DNA from: Trichoplusia ni
Lineage: Eukaryota; Arthropoda; Insecta; Lepidoptera; Noctuidae
Length of the DNA stretch: 64,000 nucleotides
Assembly (NCBI RefSeq): GCF_003590095.1
Contig: NC_039478.1
Coordinates: 22,816,001 to 22,880,000 of the forward strand
Direction of reading: 5' to 3'
A program made the translations under genes and the position numbers. A model generated the notes under the pieces. It was not told the DNA's origin. It made no database searches and was given only the letters and a program-made list of their open reading frames with translations. Shown here piece after piece: positions 12,557-27,500 of the stretch (the first letter of the stretch is position 1; the number at the start of each line of letters is the position of its first letter).

Positions 12557-12578
12557 AATACACAAACTGCATCTTTCT
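12492..12578 (+). CDS. GPR107: GPR107 coding exon 1 (signal peptide)
   Basis: Residues 1-29: a basic start (MFRVVKKA), a hydrophobic core and a likely cleavage after the Cys at 21, then RIHKLHLS like the human RIHHLALK. Phase 0 GTAAGT donor. The next exon is 10.6 kb away. Confidence 0.88.
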
Positions 12579-15500
12579 GTAAGTTGAAATTTTAACTTAT
12601 GTTTCATAAGTACAATATTGTAAGATTGCTGAGCGTTCAGTTCACGAGATGTTTTATATAATAGTAAATTATTTTATGGTTTGTACGCCGCGTATTATTG
12701 ACGTTTTAATTTGTAACTCAGTTCTTAAGTAACAAAGATTGTTTGAGTGTAAAGCGTTTGTGTATTTTTTTTTTACGTGGGTGTTCTTCAAATGTACTCC
12801 CAGAGGTTACATATAATTATAAAACCGCACGCTTATTTCATTTAGGTAAACTAAGAATAATACAGGTATTTAATCGAAAGTTATTGCTTTGTTTTGTCAA
12901 TTGTTTACATGAAGCCTACTTGATATATAAAAATAGTCGTAAAATATTGTGCTATGATGAACTTTAATTAAGGTACACACAACTGTGAAGAGACTAATCA
13001 AATAAATGTTTGTTGATAAATGTTCATGATAAATTTAATTGAACTCTTTGCATAGTACTGTGCAGTCCCTGGATTTTTCCATAATTTCTTCTTATTAAGC
13101 ATAAAGATGTTTTATGTTTCCTTATATCAAATAAAACAAGTTTCACAAGAAAAAAAATGATATGGATACTCCTACTATTCCGAGGCAGCAGCTTCGCTTT
13201 CATGGATCAATGTTAAAAGGCACTTTTTTTTAAATCAATTCATTAATTTGAGCATTGATGTTACAATGCCTTAACAGTGTTTTTACCATCATAATAAAAT
13301 ATCCAAGGTATACAAATTGAATGGTATCACACTAATATTATCAATATTAAAATTTGTGAGTGTGTTTGTACGTTTGTTACCCCTTCACACTGAAATGGCT
13401 CTAACTATTTCAATTAAATTTGGTACGGAGAAAGCTGATGCCTCGGATTAATACAAACCCTACTTTTATCTGACTTAATTAAAAAAGGGTACTGTTTTTG
13501 CTACTAACCAACATTCAGGCAGGCAAAGCCGCTGGCAACAGCTAGTAATATTATAACCGGCATTGATAAGAACATCATAAAAAGGCTTATGGAAAGGATT
13601 TCATAATCATATACTATTTAATTAAGCTTGAATAATCAGATTTTTATCTTGTTTTATCTTATAGCATGTTATGTTAGTTATGTACGAAGAGTGAACATTC
13701 AGCACATAGTAACATGCATTATGATAATGGACTAACTCAGGGAGATTCCGAAGGGTGAACAGGGACACTATGAATACTTAGGCTAGTGAGACTACATTGT
13801 CTGTCCGACAGATGACAGACAGTCATCAAGCTGTATCAAGGACTGTTGAACTTTCTTGCAAGTTCCTATTCCTATTAACGGGGATATTATTAAACAAATA
13901 AGTCCATATTGTATATCATACCACAGACTTGATTATTTTGTACGTGTAATGTGGTATTGAATGCTAGTAAATCTCTCAAGAGTGAATACGAGTCGCACCT
14001 TATTCTTATTTATCATACTTACAATGGAAGTCTACATCTAACTTAGAATTAACTTAAGGTATGTAAGTAATGAATATCCAAATACTTAACGCAATCTATA
14101 CTTGCTTCATAATCAAAAAGGAAACACATGTTGAACATATGTTTAATACAAACAATGCTGACACTCGTCCAAAATGAGACATGTTCGGATATAAAACACA
14201 TGTTAAATATTGGTATAATAGTTCTACTATACATACTTTAATTGTTAGTACAAATTGACATTGGTAGTGTACCAAGGCCAACATAATTGACCCCTCTTTT
14301 ATGAATGGTGTGACTTATCAACGTTTTGTTAATGATATTTAATGACTAAAGTATGGATAGGTAACTAATAATTTAGTGGACAACTATTAGCATTTGGAGT
14401 TGATTACCATTATTGTAGTACTAAGGGTAGAGTTAATATATTACTGCAGATTAGCAAGAAGTAGAAAATACTTTTTTTCTACTCCCCCTTTTTACTACTT
14501 CTGATTAATTTCGATGCGGGTCCGCGGGGTTAGCGAATAAATCATTTCTCTGGGTAACATCGAGCTAAGTGTTTGTTAGATTTCGTTGGTTATCATCGTT
14601 GATCCTGGATTACAGGAGTTGCAATGAGAGTGGGGCTTGTGCCATAAAAAAATATAAGCAGTTAAAAAAGGAGAAGAGTAAAAGATATAAGTTAAGCCAA
14701 GGGCGAAATCCCGAGCTGTTAACGTCTTAGTAGCGAGATGCCGTAACGCGTAGTGTATTTTGAGGTCTATCTTTCACTCTGTCAACAGCTATTTACGAGT
14801 TATTAGTACAGGCACTGTTATACTCAGCTGCGTTCTAACAATTGACTTAAAATCTATAAATAGGTACTAAAATAACTTAGCATTCCATGTTTCCATGGGC
14901 CGAACGAAGCCTTGTTTACTTTCAAAGGAATTTACTCAATAATAGCCTGATTTAGAGTATTGTGTCGTGATGTTTTTCTTTTATGTTTCATTTTTAGAAT
15001 TACTGTAGGTGGTCGGTTCGTTAGTTATTTTGTTTATAACAAACAATAGCGTAACGAGCCGCCTACGCAATAAATCCGTTCCAATTATATTCTTAAGGTG
15101 AGTATACAGTCAAGTATTTACTTGTTACAGAGCAACTCTGTGATTGCTCTATTTCATCATTCTTTTACAAAGTTATTACCGAGCATGCTAACTGTTTTGT
15201 TACAATCTATTTGCAAAATGTGAAAGCTAATTTGTATAATATGTCGTCGCGGTTTCGTCAAGCTCAGAGCATTCCTTTCAGAACTCCTCCTCGCAGACCT
15301 AATTTCACAAAAAAAACCTAGAAACCCCTAAAAAAACAAATGTATTTAACTCAAGAAAAAGATATTGCTTGCTAATATTTTTATTTGATTGATTATAATA
15401 TAAGTATAAACAATCTTGCATTTTTATTTAGATACAAGAATATTTCGCACGTATTAACTCCTCCATTGTTAATTGCGGGTGGATAAGAAGTATAGATAGA

Positions 15501-18500
15501 TATTCCTAGAAGTACAGTCGTTTTACATTCAGTTCTATACAATCTACGTTGTTTATGCAGATTGTATACTCAGAAAATGCAGTTATATCTAAAAGTACTA
15601 GCCCATCCAAATGCGCATGCATGAACTGTCACTGAGTAAGCAATACTTATACCAAGACACCGCTCGAATGTCTCTTAATTGCGAAGAAACATGTCAATAA
15701 TATGACTTGGATGTTTTTCCTCTGGTACCATTATAACTTAAATTAACTTTATATTTTGTACGTCACACAACTTTTCTTAAAAAGTTAGATTGCTTCTTCT
15801 TTAAATCAGCCACCTTTTAGTTAAATTCCGGTGATCGTAGTTAAAGTATTTTTTTCAAGAGATACCGCCGTTTGGATTTTTCGAATGTATGGATATGACT
15901 CGATCAATGTAAATGATTTTGATTTATTATTTCAATACGTTTGTACGTTAGTTAATTTTGTCTGTGTTGACGGTTGACATTAAGAAATTACACGTGTCAA
16001 AACGGGTTAACAAAATCAGCCAAGCGAATCCAATCGGTCAAAGCGTCGCGGACGGTGCAAAGGTATAATAAAATGTCAGCCTGTATACGTCCCACTTCTG
16101 GGCACGGACCTCTCCCCATATACCTAGGGCAGATTGGTTGAAATCAGGATTCCTCACGATGTCTTCTTTCGCCGTTTGCCAGTGGGTCTTAGATTAATTA
16201 AGAAAGTTTATATAACTTTCAAAAAGGTATAAAGGTACAATCAGTTTTTTTTTCGGAACCTATGCTACTCTATAACACTTGACGTTTTATTTTGAAACTT
16301 TATTATCATTTTGTTTCCCTAACGCTCATGAGTAAACGTGGCCTTATAAAGCAGTATTCTGTATTTACCTATAGTAACCTCATTAGTTATCGAATTAGAC
16401 CTCCTTTGAAGCAGTGAATCGATACGCTTGCTCGCTATTAACAGACATCAAACGTAATTACTACTGTTCATTCTAACTACATATTATTATTATTATGTGT
16501 ATTGGCATTTCTAATCTCTAACATTGTACCTATATTATAGCTACGTTTCCACTCGTTATCCGTAACAAGGAATATGATTTAACAAAGATTTATTACATAG
16601 CGTCACACGAACTCCCGTTTCATTGTTTCTCACAGTTCGGCGAAACAGTCAAAAGCTAGCTAAATTCTGACCGAATGCATTAATGTAAAAAACCGGTCAT
16701 GTGTGAGTCGGACTTGCGATACTAAGGTCCGTATTACAGAAGGCTACTCAAGTCCAGTTTGATCTTAAATCACCTGATCATAGTTTAAATATTGAATCTG
16801 CACTTGAGGGTCATTCTTATTTCAGAACATTATTCAAACTTCACTCAGCTGAATCGAGATTCAAATCGCGTCTCAAGCAGAGAATATGTCTTGTCTATGA
16901 ATCAGACTGTCTTCGTTTACAAATGTATCTTTCCCGAAATTCTGGTTCAACATACGCAAAATAAGAATTTAGTTTCAAACCAAATTAATAATTATATTTT
17001 AATTTAAAGACGATTAATTTTTTCACTGTAGGTTTTATTTAAAATCTTAAATAAATTATTGTTAAATAACGTTGCGTAACGTTAATGTTTAATAAATTAT
17101 CGTAATAATCAAACTCTTCAAAAATATCCATTATTTCTATTACAACACAATTATTTGCTTAACTCAAAGGGAAATCTCTGCTCAAGCGCGGTGTCGACCA
17201 CACTTGAGTAATCACACATCAAATCTCTACTTGAGTAGTAATCTAGAACTGAGTAATGATTTAGAATAAGATCTACACTCAGCTGAACTATGATCACCGA
17301 ATCTATGCTTGAGGAGCGTTCTAAAATGAAATCTCAACTCAAATCTAGTTTTAAACAGAGATTAGGACTTGAGTAGCCTTCTGTAATACGGACCTAAGGG
17401 TTCCGCACAAATAGAATGAAACCGCGCATGATATGAGACAGCGGAGCCTTAATAATACGGCAACGCTAAAATAACCATTCGTTCCAAAAACCACATACCT
17501 CGCTACTCATCTTTGAAGTCGTCCGCTTGAAGGCCTCCGCTTGAAGTCCTCAGCTTGATAAACGAATACATAAATTGTTGTTGTGTTAAATTGTAGTGAA
17601 TACACCTAAAAAAGTTTACAGCCCACCAAAACTAAATTGAAAATGTTAGAACAGATTTAGTATCTTCTTGAGAGTCGCAGTACCTATATCTGGGAGGTGA
17701 CTGGGCTATGGTAGCAAAGATGGCTGAATATAAAAGCATGTTAGCGCACTACCTAGCTTTGGCATCGACAACTATAACAGCCTCGGTGGTAGACCCTCAT
17801 AATTCCGACCATCAATAGAATGAGTACTCATCTATACTTAATATATAAAGCTGAAGAGGCGCTAATCTCAGGAACTACTGGTCCAAATTGAAAAATTCTT
17901 TTTGTGTTGAATAGACCTTTCATCGAGGAAAGTTTAGGCTATAAACCATCACGCGGCGACTAATAGGAGCGAAGATACAATGGAAAATGTGAAAAAACAA
18001 ACAAGGCAGGTATAAATCATAACTTATATCCTCTACCCACGGGGACGAAGTCGCGGGCAACAGCTTGTACAATATCTGAGGGCACGGCAGTGCCCCTGCC
18101 AAGTCTCGAGCAAAACGGTCACGGCCGTACCATCTTTTCTCGAAGCGATTCGCGGCTGTTTCGCCCCCCCTGTATCTTCGACGTGGACAAAGCTAGGAGT
18201 TTAGCTTTTCGGGGAATAATAGTAGGCATTAGAACAAGCTTAAGTTCGAAATTACATGCTAATTGAATTAATGGTTTAGGAGTTACGGTCGATCAAAGTT
18301 ACACCATTTTGTCACTCACTGACTCACTGACAGATCATCAAAAATCTAAGGTACTTCTAGCAGACTTAGAAACTTCAAATTTTGCACCAAGATAGGTCCT
18401 TAGCCACATATAAAGGAAAAATTATAAAAACATTAAAAAATAATATGCCATAGAAAACAATTTTATATTTGCGGTTTGGCAAGAACATTATGTATGGATT

Positions 18501-21500
18501 TTGACTGCATTGTTAACTTTGTTCGTTGTTTAAGTACCTATTCAATTGGATGAATACATACATAGAATAGAAAAGAATAATATAAATGTAATACACAGAC
18601 TATCATTAATACAAATTAATACATAAAATTCATAATTCATTAAATTAATAAAGCTAAAACTCCATTGTATTGCGATAAATATTGTATGCGCGCTCGATAG
18701 ATGGCGTTTTACGTGTCTGAATCGCGCTATGGTTTCGTTACAAAGCGCAGTCTAAGTAGTACTTCAGAATAATTCGATAATTTTCATTTGATAGCGCCAC
18801 CTGTCTATGAAAAACCATTTCGAAACTAAAAAATATTGAAGTGATAATTGATATTCGGAGAACTTTACGTGTTATTTAGTTTAGTTTAGCTATAGTTTGT
18901 AAGTTAGTAGATATATATATGCATATATATATAAGTTTAAGCTTGTTTACATTAGAAGTAACGAAGTCTCAGAGAAGAAACAAAAGAGATAGAGATAGAG
19001 AATGGGTTCTAAGCAAAGCAGTAGCTGAAGTCCTAGAAATTATGACACCTAAAAAAAAAGAAAGAAATACACTTACAAAAAATAAATGAGATCCCACCAA
19101 AAACATTAAATGTAAAAAAATGCCAAGTCTCTCGATGCAGTCTTTCCATCGTAAAAAGTTTTGAGATCTCATAGAAGCCAAGTCCTATTCAAAATATTTT
19201 GTAGTTATAAATCAACATTTAGTAATTGTATCAATAGTTTTCTTTATATTATAATTATAGTGACTTGGCAATGAGCACAAATTAAAAGCTGCTTGATGCC
19301 TGGAATTATGTGCAAATGTTACTGACGAGACCAGTGATCAGATTATTTGTTATGTGTGAATCATGATGGTCACTACCGACTACATGCTCCAATACAATAA
19401 TTAAGAATACCTTACGGGCCATCGCTTTATGAAAGTAAATGAATCGAGAGTACACTAAGACTGACTGCCGTTGCCGAAATTCGGTTGGGACGACACGGAT
19501 AAACCAAAAGAAAATTAATTTTGTGATATTAATGTTTACGCATGCGGTGTGTGTAACTTTCAACTCCTACAAATATGCCGTTTTATTTGTTTCTTCTTGT
19601 GCTCATTGCCAAGTCACTATAATTATAATATAAAGAAAACTATTGATACAATTACTAAATGTTGATTTATAACTACAAAATATTTTGAATAGGACTTGGC
19701 TTCTATGAGATCTCAAAACTTTTTACGATGGAAAGACTGCATCGAGAGACTTGGCATTTTTTTACATTTAATGTTTTTGGTGGGATAATATAATAATTAA
19801 TTATTTTTCCGACTAAAAGGTTGCGTAAAATGTTACGTAATAAAAGAAACGTTCTTTTATTTATAAATAACGTATTTTGTAACCCTTTGAATGTGTTCGC
19901 ACGGCTTCAGCCTTAAAAGAAGTTTGTTTTTAAACTGTTGTATAATGTACAAATTATTTTTGAGCTTACATGAAAAAACCAAATACCCTTTAGAAAAGTT
20001 TCGAAGAATGGTGGTATTTTCAAAAGGCAGACCCCATTTTAGATCGTTGCTTACGTGAACACATCTTCGAATTCTTTGCCTGGATGTTCAAAATTGAAGT
20101 GTAATTACGTTGTTCACCCTTCAAATGTGACTTTCTATATCGCACACAAACTCTTGAACTACTATATTTAAACGATTATACATATGATATATCATATATC
20201 GTTACCATACTTTAATACTATATTTTATATATTGCTTCATGATGCCCGAATCTTTGTTTATCAGCTTGTGGTGCAATAAAGGATCTCATCTACAGAAATA
20301 GATAAACCCTGACAACATTTATCTGTCTGTTCGTCTGTCTATCCCTCCTCTTACTAGGATGCGTTTATTGAACCTTAATAGCTATCTAGCTATATCTTAC
20401 CATCTGGTTATAATCACATATTAACTTTATCAGAGGATCCTTTTAAACAAAACCAACTATCTTTAATATTAACATTGTAAAGAAAGAAGAAGGAAAGAAA
20501 GAACTTACACAGTTACTTTAAAAGCTACAAGGTTATTATTTTAACTGGAGTTAGTGGAGGATTCGATTCTTTCGCCGTCATTTAAAATATTAACAGAGTT
20601 AAGCAACAGTTGGTACCAAATTGGTTTTATTTATTTGTAGGGAACCCTTAGTAGTACTTAGTTTGAATCGAGTTATTTTGAGTAATTACTTTTCTTAAAG
20701 AAGTCGTTCGAAATATTATCCTCATTAAACAAAGACGTTTGATTCGGTAGTCTCGTTCTCAGCCACGAGACAAGCAAGGCAGCCTTACATGTACCCATCT
20801 AAGGTCATGTCGCCTCATGCCTACAGCGACACGTGCCGACGTTCACCTTTATAATATATCCTTCAATCCTATAGACCTGTTCCATATTTTTACGTCCATA
20901 GAACAAACAACAGCTATTTAACGATCAACGTTATAATTACTGAATTCCGTTCACTTAACAAACTAGTTATTTTCTTGTTACTTGCTCGAGAATTGTAAGG
21001 TTCATTCGATAAGAGAATACATGTAATTTATGGGTTTAGAAAAAAAATGGTATTACAATTATGTTATCGCTAAGTCACGTGCCTGTCTTTCAACATGTTT
21101 CTACAAGGTATAAGAAGGTATTCTTTATTCGATCGCCGTGTCGTTTTGTTTTTCATAAATTGACTTATTCATGCCCACTTCGACGAGAAGTCCTTCGGAA
21201 ATGAATTAGCAAGTCAATGCCCTGATTTTGGATGACTGATTTCATGTATTACCATATCTATTAATATTCTGTCATACAGCATCTCGTTCATACATACACT
21301 CACATGTTGCGAAGAGGAAATAGTTTACTGAAATCAATTAGCTGTGCTACGATGCCTGAAGGCTGAAAAATAAAATAAATTCTTCTGCTAAAGCGCTTCA
21401 GCTTCAATACTCGCGTATACCCGTTGAATTATATTTCTTGTATTTTAATTACGCTTTTCCCTTTCAAATGCATCTGCGAATTCTATGTATTTGTGAAAGC

Positions 21501-24500
21501 AGCAAAGGCGAATGGTTTTAATTGGTATCCTTTAGAGCGATGCTGAAACATATTCTCCCTTGTGTTTTAATTAGGTTTGATAAAAACTTGTTTGCCTAAC
21601 CGTGTTTTAAAACCGTATGTGTATTATACTGAAGAACTTAACTAAGCATGACGAGTAAGGCAATGCTACAGTGCTGGCGAAAAACAAGCTTGTTACATTT
21701 TCCCCAAAAATAAAGAAAAACTACACAAGGCAAAAAAAAATTAAAAAATTATTCATAATCATAATTTGGTAGTAAAAGTATTAATAATCATAATTATAAC
21801 TGAGCGTACCGACAAATTAAAATGACGCAAGTAATTGGCCATTAGAAATTTTCATCGTGAATTATTTATTTTATATAACACTCTGTGAAACTCGCTTTTG
21901 CAAATAAACTAACATGAACTTAACTTTGAATTACGTGAACTGTGTCTGTCCATCACGGTACATGCACTAATTCGCTGAAAGCCATGCGACATTCATAGCA
22001 CATAAAACCAGGAGAGCGACCGCGATCTCTTAAAGTAATACAGTATAGCACTGAACGACGTAGAGCTACATTTCGCATCCATTACTGCAAATCTATACGC
22101 TGGAAATCTCACACAACCTTGCCTCGGTTTCCCCGCTTGCCTCGCTAAACTCATGTTGTATAACAAATTCATTACTTAGTGTGTCTAATTTCAAGTGACG
22201 TGCGCACCCAACTGTACTTATGTTAATTTTTGCTGATGCGGTTTTGTTTTGCTGTGCATCTACGGTATTGTTCCATTTCAGTGTATATGGATTAAACGTT
22301 GCTTCAAACAAGTCCAAGTGGCAAAGATTGAGTGATACGTATTGTGTCTTCAAATTATTGTAATTCCAGTATTTGCATTAGGTTCATGTTGTTTAGGTGA
22401 ATAAGGTATGCCGAATGATGGAATTTTAAAAAGCTCTTGAAATTGCGACTTGTTTGAATGTTAAGGGATATAAATGAAAAAAGTTTAGTACTTTAGTGCT
22501 GAAATTCAGTATCTATCGTCCGTTTGATTTCTTAAGTCTCTCTTTCAAGAAAACTCGTAATCGATTTCACTATTCGAGGCATAATGATTACATCACTACC
22601 GCGTCTAGCCTATTCAGAAGTTAGCGTTTATAAACTGCTAAGCGTAAGTCTTAAAAATCCATGCTACGTATTGTCTCAGAGGTACCTATGGTTTGCGTTG
22701 CAAATATTGTAAAAAAAATGCTGGAAAAGTTTCCAAGAGCGACGCCAAATGTTTGCTATTTTTTTTAATGGCTTGGCTCTTTAGTTACTGTTTGTAAAAT
22801 GTTTGTTTATCTTCTTAATTTTGAAGCGAAAGTCTTTGCTGCGATCATCATTGATTTTCCGATTATTTCCGGTTGGCGATTGTTACTAGGGCTGGTTAGG
22901 CTTTAGAAAGTTATAATGCGCTTAACTAATATTGGAATGAAACGAATTTAGTTAACAAGTCTAGAAAAGAGAAACGTAAGTGCCAAAAGTATGCACCGGA
23001 AAAAAGACCTGGAGTCTTGTTCCTTATTTTTCTAACTCTCGATACAAAAAGAAATTTAAAAAGTTTTTGATTTAGAATAATCATACTTTTGTGGGAAGTT
23101 GTTCTAAATTTGTTCCAATAAATCTGTCTTTGTTTAAATGTCACGGCTGTCGCCTCCCATACCTTTGAGTTTGGCTTAGACTGTAATCCATCTTGTACGT
23201 ACAATTTCAGGAGGATGAGCGTCGTTTCGTGGACCTCACGACCTTCGGGTTCTTCAAGGGCGGGATCCTCGACGTGAAGATGGTCAACTTCATGATGCCC
23301 TCAGGACCTGTTTATGGAGAAGTAAGTATCGTAAAACTTGACTCTGTACATAAGTTTCGGAAATCAGTTATGCTCGGACTTTCTTCGCAAAAATAGGGTA
23401 CATTACCCATCTTCGGGCGCATGAACGCCAAAATACCAATTAGGAGTTGAAGCGGTAGCATTGCCGAAATCGGTCGGATGATGAGCGTTAGAGGCAGGCA
23501 TTGTCACTAAGCGTTTTCATCAGCGCTATCGTTGTCACAATGTAGCCGGTCTGCTGGCCCTGAGTAGAATGGAAGGTTTCCATCAGCAGCTTGTGATAAT
23601 GTACGAAATGACAGTTATATCTGAAGATGTGTATGTGTAGTTTGCGTTTCTAAGGAGTTGACAGTCCAGTGACGAATTTAGATTTGAAAATTATTATTAC
23701 GACAAAAGTATTTTCATATTAAAACGGAACAAAAGTAGTCCTTGTAATGTTCACGTATGAACCTATCCGACATTATCAGTCAGACTGTTCTTCAAATTTA
23801 CCGCTGAACTATCCTTTATAATGTTGAATGCTAACGCGACTACCTTGTCTCAAAATCAGTAAGTAATGAATTTTAACTTTAAACTATGTGAATCAGCCTG
23901 AAAAACTGTTTTTGAAGTCCAACAGGAATCTTAGTTTTATGCTTTCTAAAAAAATTGTTAACTTAATCTTTGAGGCTCTTTCATAAAATCCGTCATGCAA
24001 AATTGACAAAACGAAAAAAAATATTACTATGGACCAACTGAAAAAAAATTACCCATTATTTTTCAAGATTCTTTACATTGTAGTCTGCTTTTGTCAACAT
24101 ATTAAAGCCCTGAATAAATGAACTCCAATTCTTAAAACCTGACATTCTAGTTGGAAATCAATACCACCGATGCATTTTAGATTCTCACGAGCCACTTATC
24201 AAACCCTGACTTAATTATAGGGCTGCAGTTGTAAACTGGGCTTGTCGCATACACAAGCAGCTTGAAATATTCAAATATATTGATCGATATTGCGACAATA
24301 TTGTCTCGTATCACGGAAACTACAAGTTGCAATGTTTGCTCGTGCATTTGATTTGAACTGGGGCAGAATATTGAGGTAGCTTGTTCTTGTGTTCTCCATT
24401 AGTTTCTGGCGTAGAGACCTAAACAGCACTGCGGTGGTTTGGGGATTACAGTTCGATAACCACGAAATTTACCGTTTATCATTTTAAAGAGCAGAAAAAA

Positions 24501-27500
24501 GTAAAGAGCATCTTTAAATTTTTTGCCGTATGTCAATTTTCAAGTTTGCTCCCGGTTAAGGAACGATTTGGAGTTTATTCCTTTTTTGAACTTTTGAAAT
24601 CATGTAAATATTAGTGAGGAAAAGGTAAAAAATATTAGCAACTGTGCATTCATGTAGCACCGTCTCTTATAATGTTTACAATTTCGACGTAACATTATGC
24701 TAATCTTTAGCCAAGCGTTAAGTATCGTAAGAGTGTACTTCGTAACAATAGTATTATTTGTAAATGTTTCTCAGCTTGTTCTCTCGTATCCGGATCATGT
24801 TTTGTAATTGTTATTCACATACAAAAAGACGTTGTAAAACGATGTATACATTGTAACGACTATATACATTGCTTTCGTTATCAATATTTGACGGCTGTTA
24901 TATTTTTTTCCCCGTTGCAAAAAGATCACTTTTGACCACTATTTGTGATAGAACCCGGTTGAATGAGAAAATTATAAGGAGCAGGTTTTTTTTTCATCAT
25001 CAGCCCATATTCGTCTACTGCTGTACATAGGCCTCCACAATTGCACTCCAACGAGATCAATCTATGGCTGTTCACGTTGCTTTTCTTTGGCTGGTTAAAA
25101 TAATTTGGTGGGTTGGAACATTCTCTCAATATTTTATTTTTATAGTACTTGCAAGTAGTTTTTGAGGCCATGTGGAGTACTTTGGAAATGGAATAGTCTT
25201 AAGCAGAGTTCCGCAAGGAGTTCTTAATGATGATCATGATAGTAAACATACTCGCCCAATCATATTAACAGTAGGCGACAAAACTAAACTTTAACATAAA
25301 CTTCGTAAACATTTCAGTACGGCTTCACACTAGACCGGACGATAAACGCAGCCATCAGCCCGTACTTAGCGCAGTCGAACTCCGCGACTTGCTTCCTCAA
25401 GGAGAGCGACAACAGCATCCTGTCGCCGCAACACCCCGCCATCGTCTTTCTCAAGATGGACTTCAAGAATCTAAGGTAAGAGGAAATTGGAACCTTCAAT
25501 GCTAGTTACCCCCAAATAATCCGTGGGTGCACGGAATTATTTAAGAACGATGCATAAAAATAGGTTGCCTTTAGGTGTCTGTATGCAATGGAAAGTAAAG
25601 GCGTATGCAAGGAGTGTGTGTCTTGGAGCCTTGCTGCTCTTTACTCGCCTGGCGAATTTGTATGCTCGCGATTTTAAGCTGAACAAAAGTCAAGGATAGG
25701 ACCTTCCTATTCTTATGCCTTCTATTTGTTAGCGCTATTCGTTCTTTACCTAAAAATCATTTCCGAACTACTCAAAAACTCTGTTTAAGCTTAGTTTAAG
25801 TAAACTGACCATTTTTGGCCCGAGCCGTTTAGCAGACTATTGGGGAATCCTGTCAATTTTATGACGAAGAATTCGTTTGGTAGATAGAATTTTATTTGAG
25901 GTAGCAGTAATGAATGAGGTTTGTGCGGGGGAGATGGTTGTAGTAGTCATAAGAGAGGTGCTAGTAGAACGGTTAGTAACTGGAAGGATTTCAGTATTAT
26001 CAAAATTGACCTGGGATTGACATTAAAGAATACGCCGGCATCCCCATCACTGATTAAGATAATTTTAATGAGCTGACATGTGAGTGCATAGTTTACACTA
26101 ATATTATAAATCCGTGCGTGTTCGTGTGAGTGCGTGCATGTATGTCTGTACGCTTGTTACCTCATCACGCCCAGGGGGAACGATTTCTATAAAATTTGGC
26201 TTGGAGGCAGTAGACACCTACCATTAAGAAAGACTACTTATATACCGTACTAGCTGTTGCCCGCGACTTCGTCTGCGTGGTTAGAAGATATAAGTTATGA
26301 TTTTTTCTTCGCTCCTATTGGTCGCAGCGTGATGATATATAGCCTAAAACCTCTCTCGATGAATGGTCTATTCAACACAAAAATATTATTCACAATTTGA
26401 ACCAGTAGTTCCTGAGATTAGCGCGTTCAAACAAACAAACAAACAAACTCTTCAGCTTTATATATTAGTATAAGTATATTAGTATATAGATGCCAACGAT
26501 ATCTTCGCTACGTTTCATCGATTTTTAATTTCTCGCGCGGAGATTTTAATATTACGATAACTCATTACCTATTCACTTTTTTGGTGTAGTGTAAAAGGCA
26601 ATTTTGTTCTATATTACATGTATAATATATCTAACTTATTTATTTGGATAAGGATTAATACTGTATTGTTAAAAATAGGTTCGTAAATAACCCATAATTT
26701 TACTGTATTAAGAAAACACATAAAAATGGTTATTGTGGGTTATCCTTGGAAGATAGACATATACCACCTCGGACTTTTTTGTAGATTTATTAAAGAGGTA
26801 CAAACCCGCCATACATAGTTTTGTTGTAACTCAAAAGGTTTTGGCAGCGTTCTCGAGGAGAGCTCTCGAATGGCTTAATTTTTTCCGACATGTTTAACTA
26901 ATATCGTTGTAATATTGTCAGTTTACACAAAACCTAAACTTATTTTACACTAAAACCTTCCTCAAGAATTGCTCTATCTATTGTTGAAAACCGCATCAAA
27001 CCCCGTTGCGTAGTTTTAAAGATTTAAGCGTTCATAGGGACATACAACATGATGACAGAAAAAGCGACTTTGTTTTATACTATGTAGTGATACGTTAAAG
27101 GACGCCACGTCAACGTCTTTGTGCAGCTATGACCGACAAAGCGACCGGAACCGCAAGCAACAGCTAGTTGAGCATATTCCTGGAAAAAGCTAAACGCTAG
27201 ATCTATATCTGGCGTGACATTCTGCAGGTGACCTGAGGCCAAGGTCTACTAAACGCGATCCGAACCCTATACTTTTAGCTACAATGCATTTGTTGTTAAA
27301 TCAATAGTCTAAAACGAATCGTATGTTTCAGGCTGAACGTGACATGCAAGGCCAAAGTACTTCATCTTTATGAAAACAAATCTGTGATACCGGATAGTAA
27401 GTTTTTCTACATTTTTACTTATTGTGGACAGGATAATGGCAAAATTCTGCTATGAAAAGTGATTTAGCAAAACAAATATTACTGTTGAAACATCATCATT

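Noticed and set aside
19306..19563. Open frame in the centre of the 19091-19786 element
   Set aside because: No transposase motif, and frames exist on both strands at similar length, as expected by chance.
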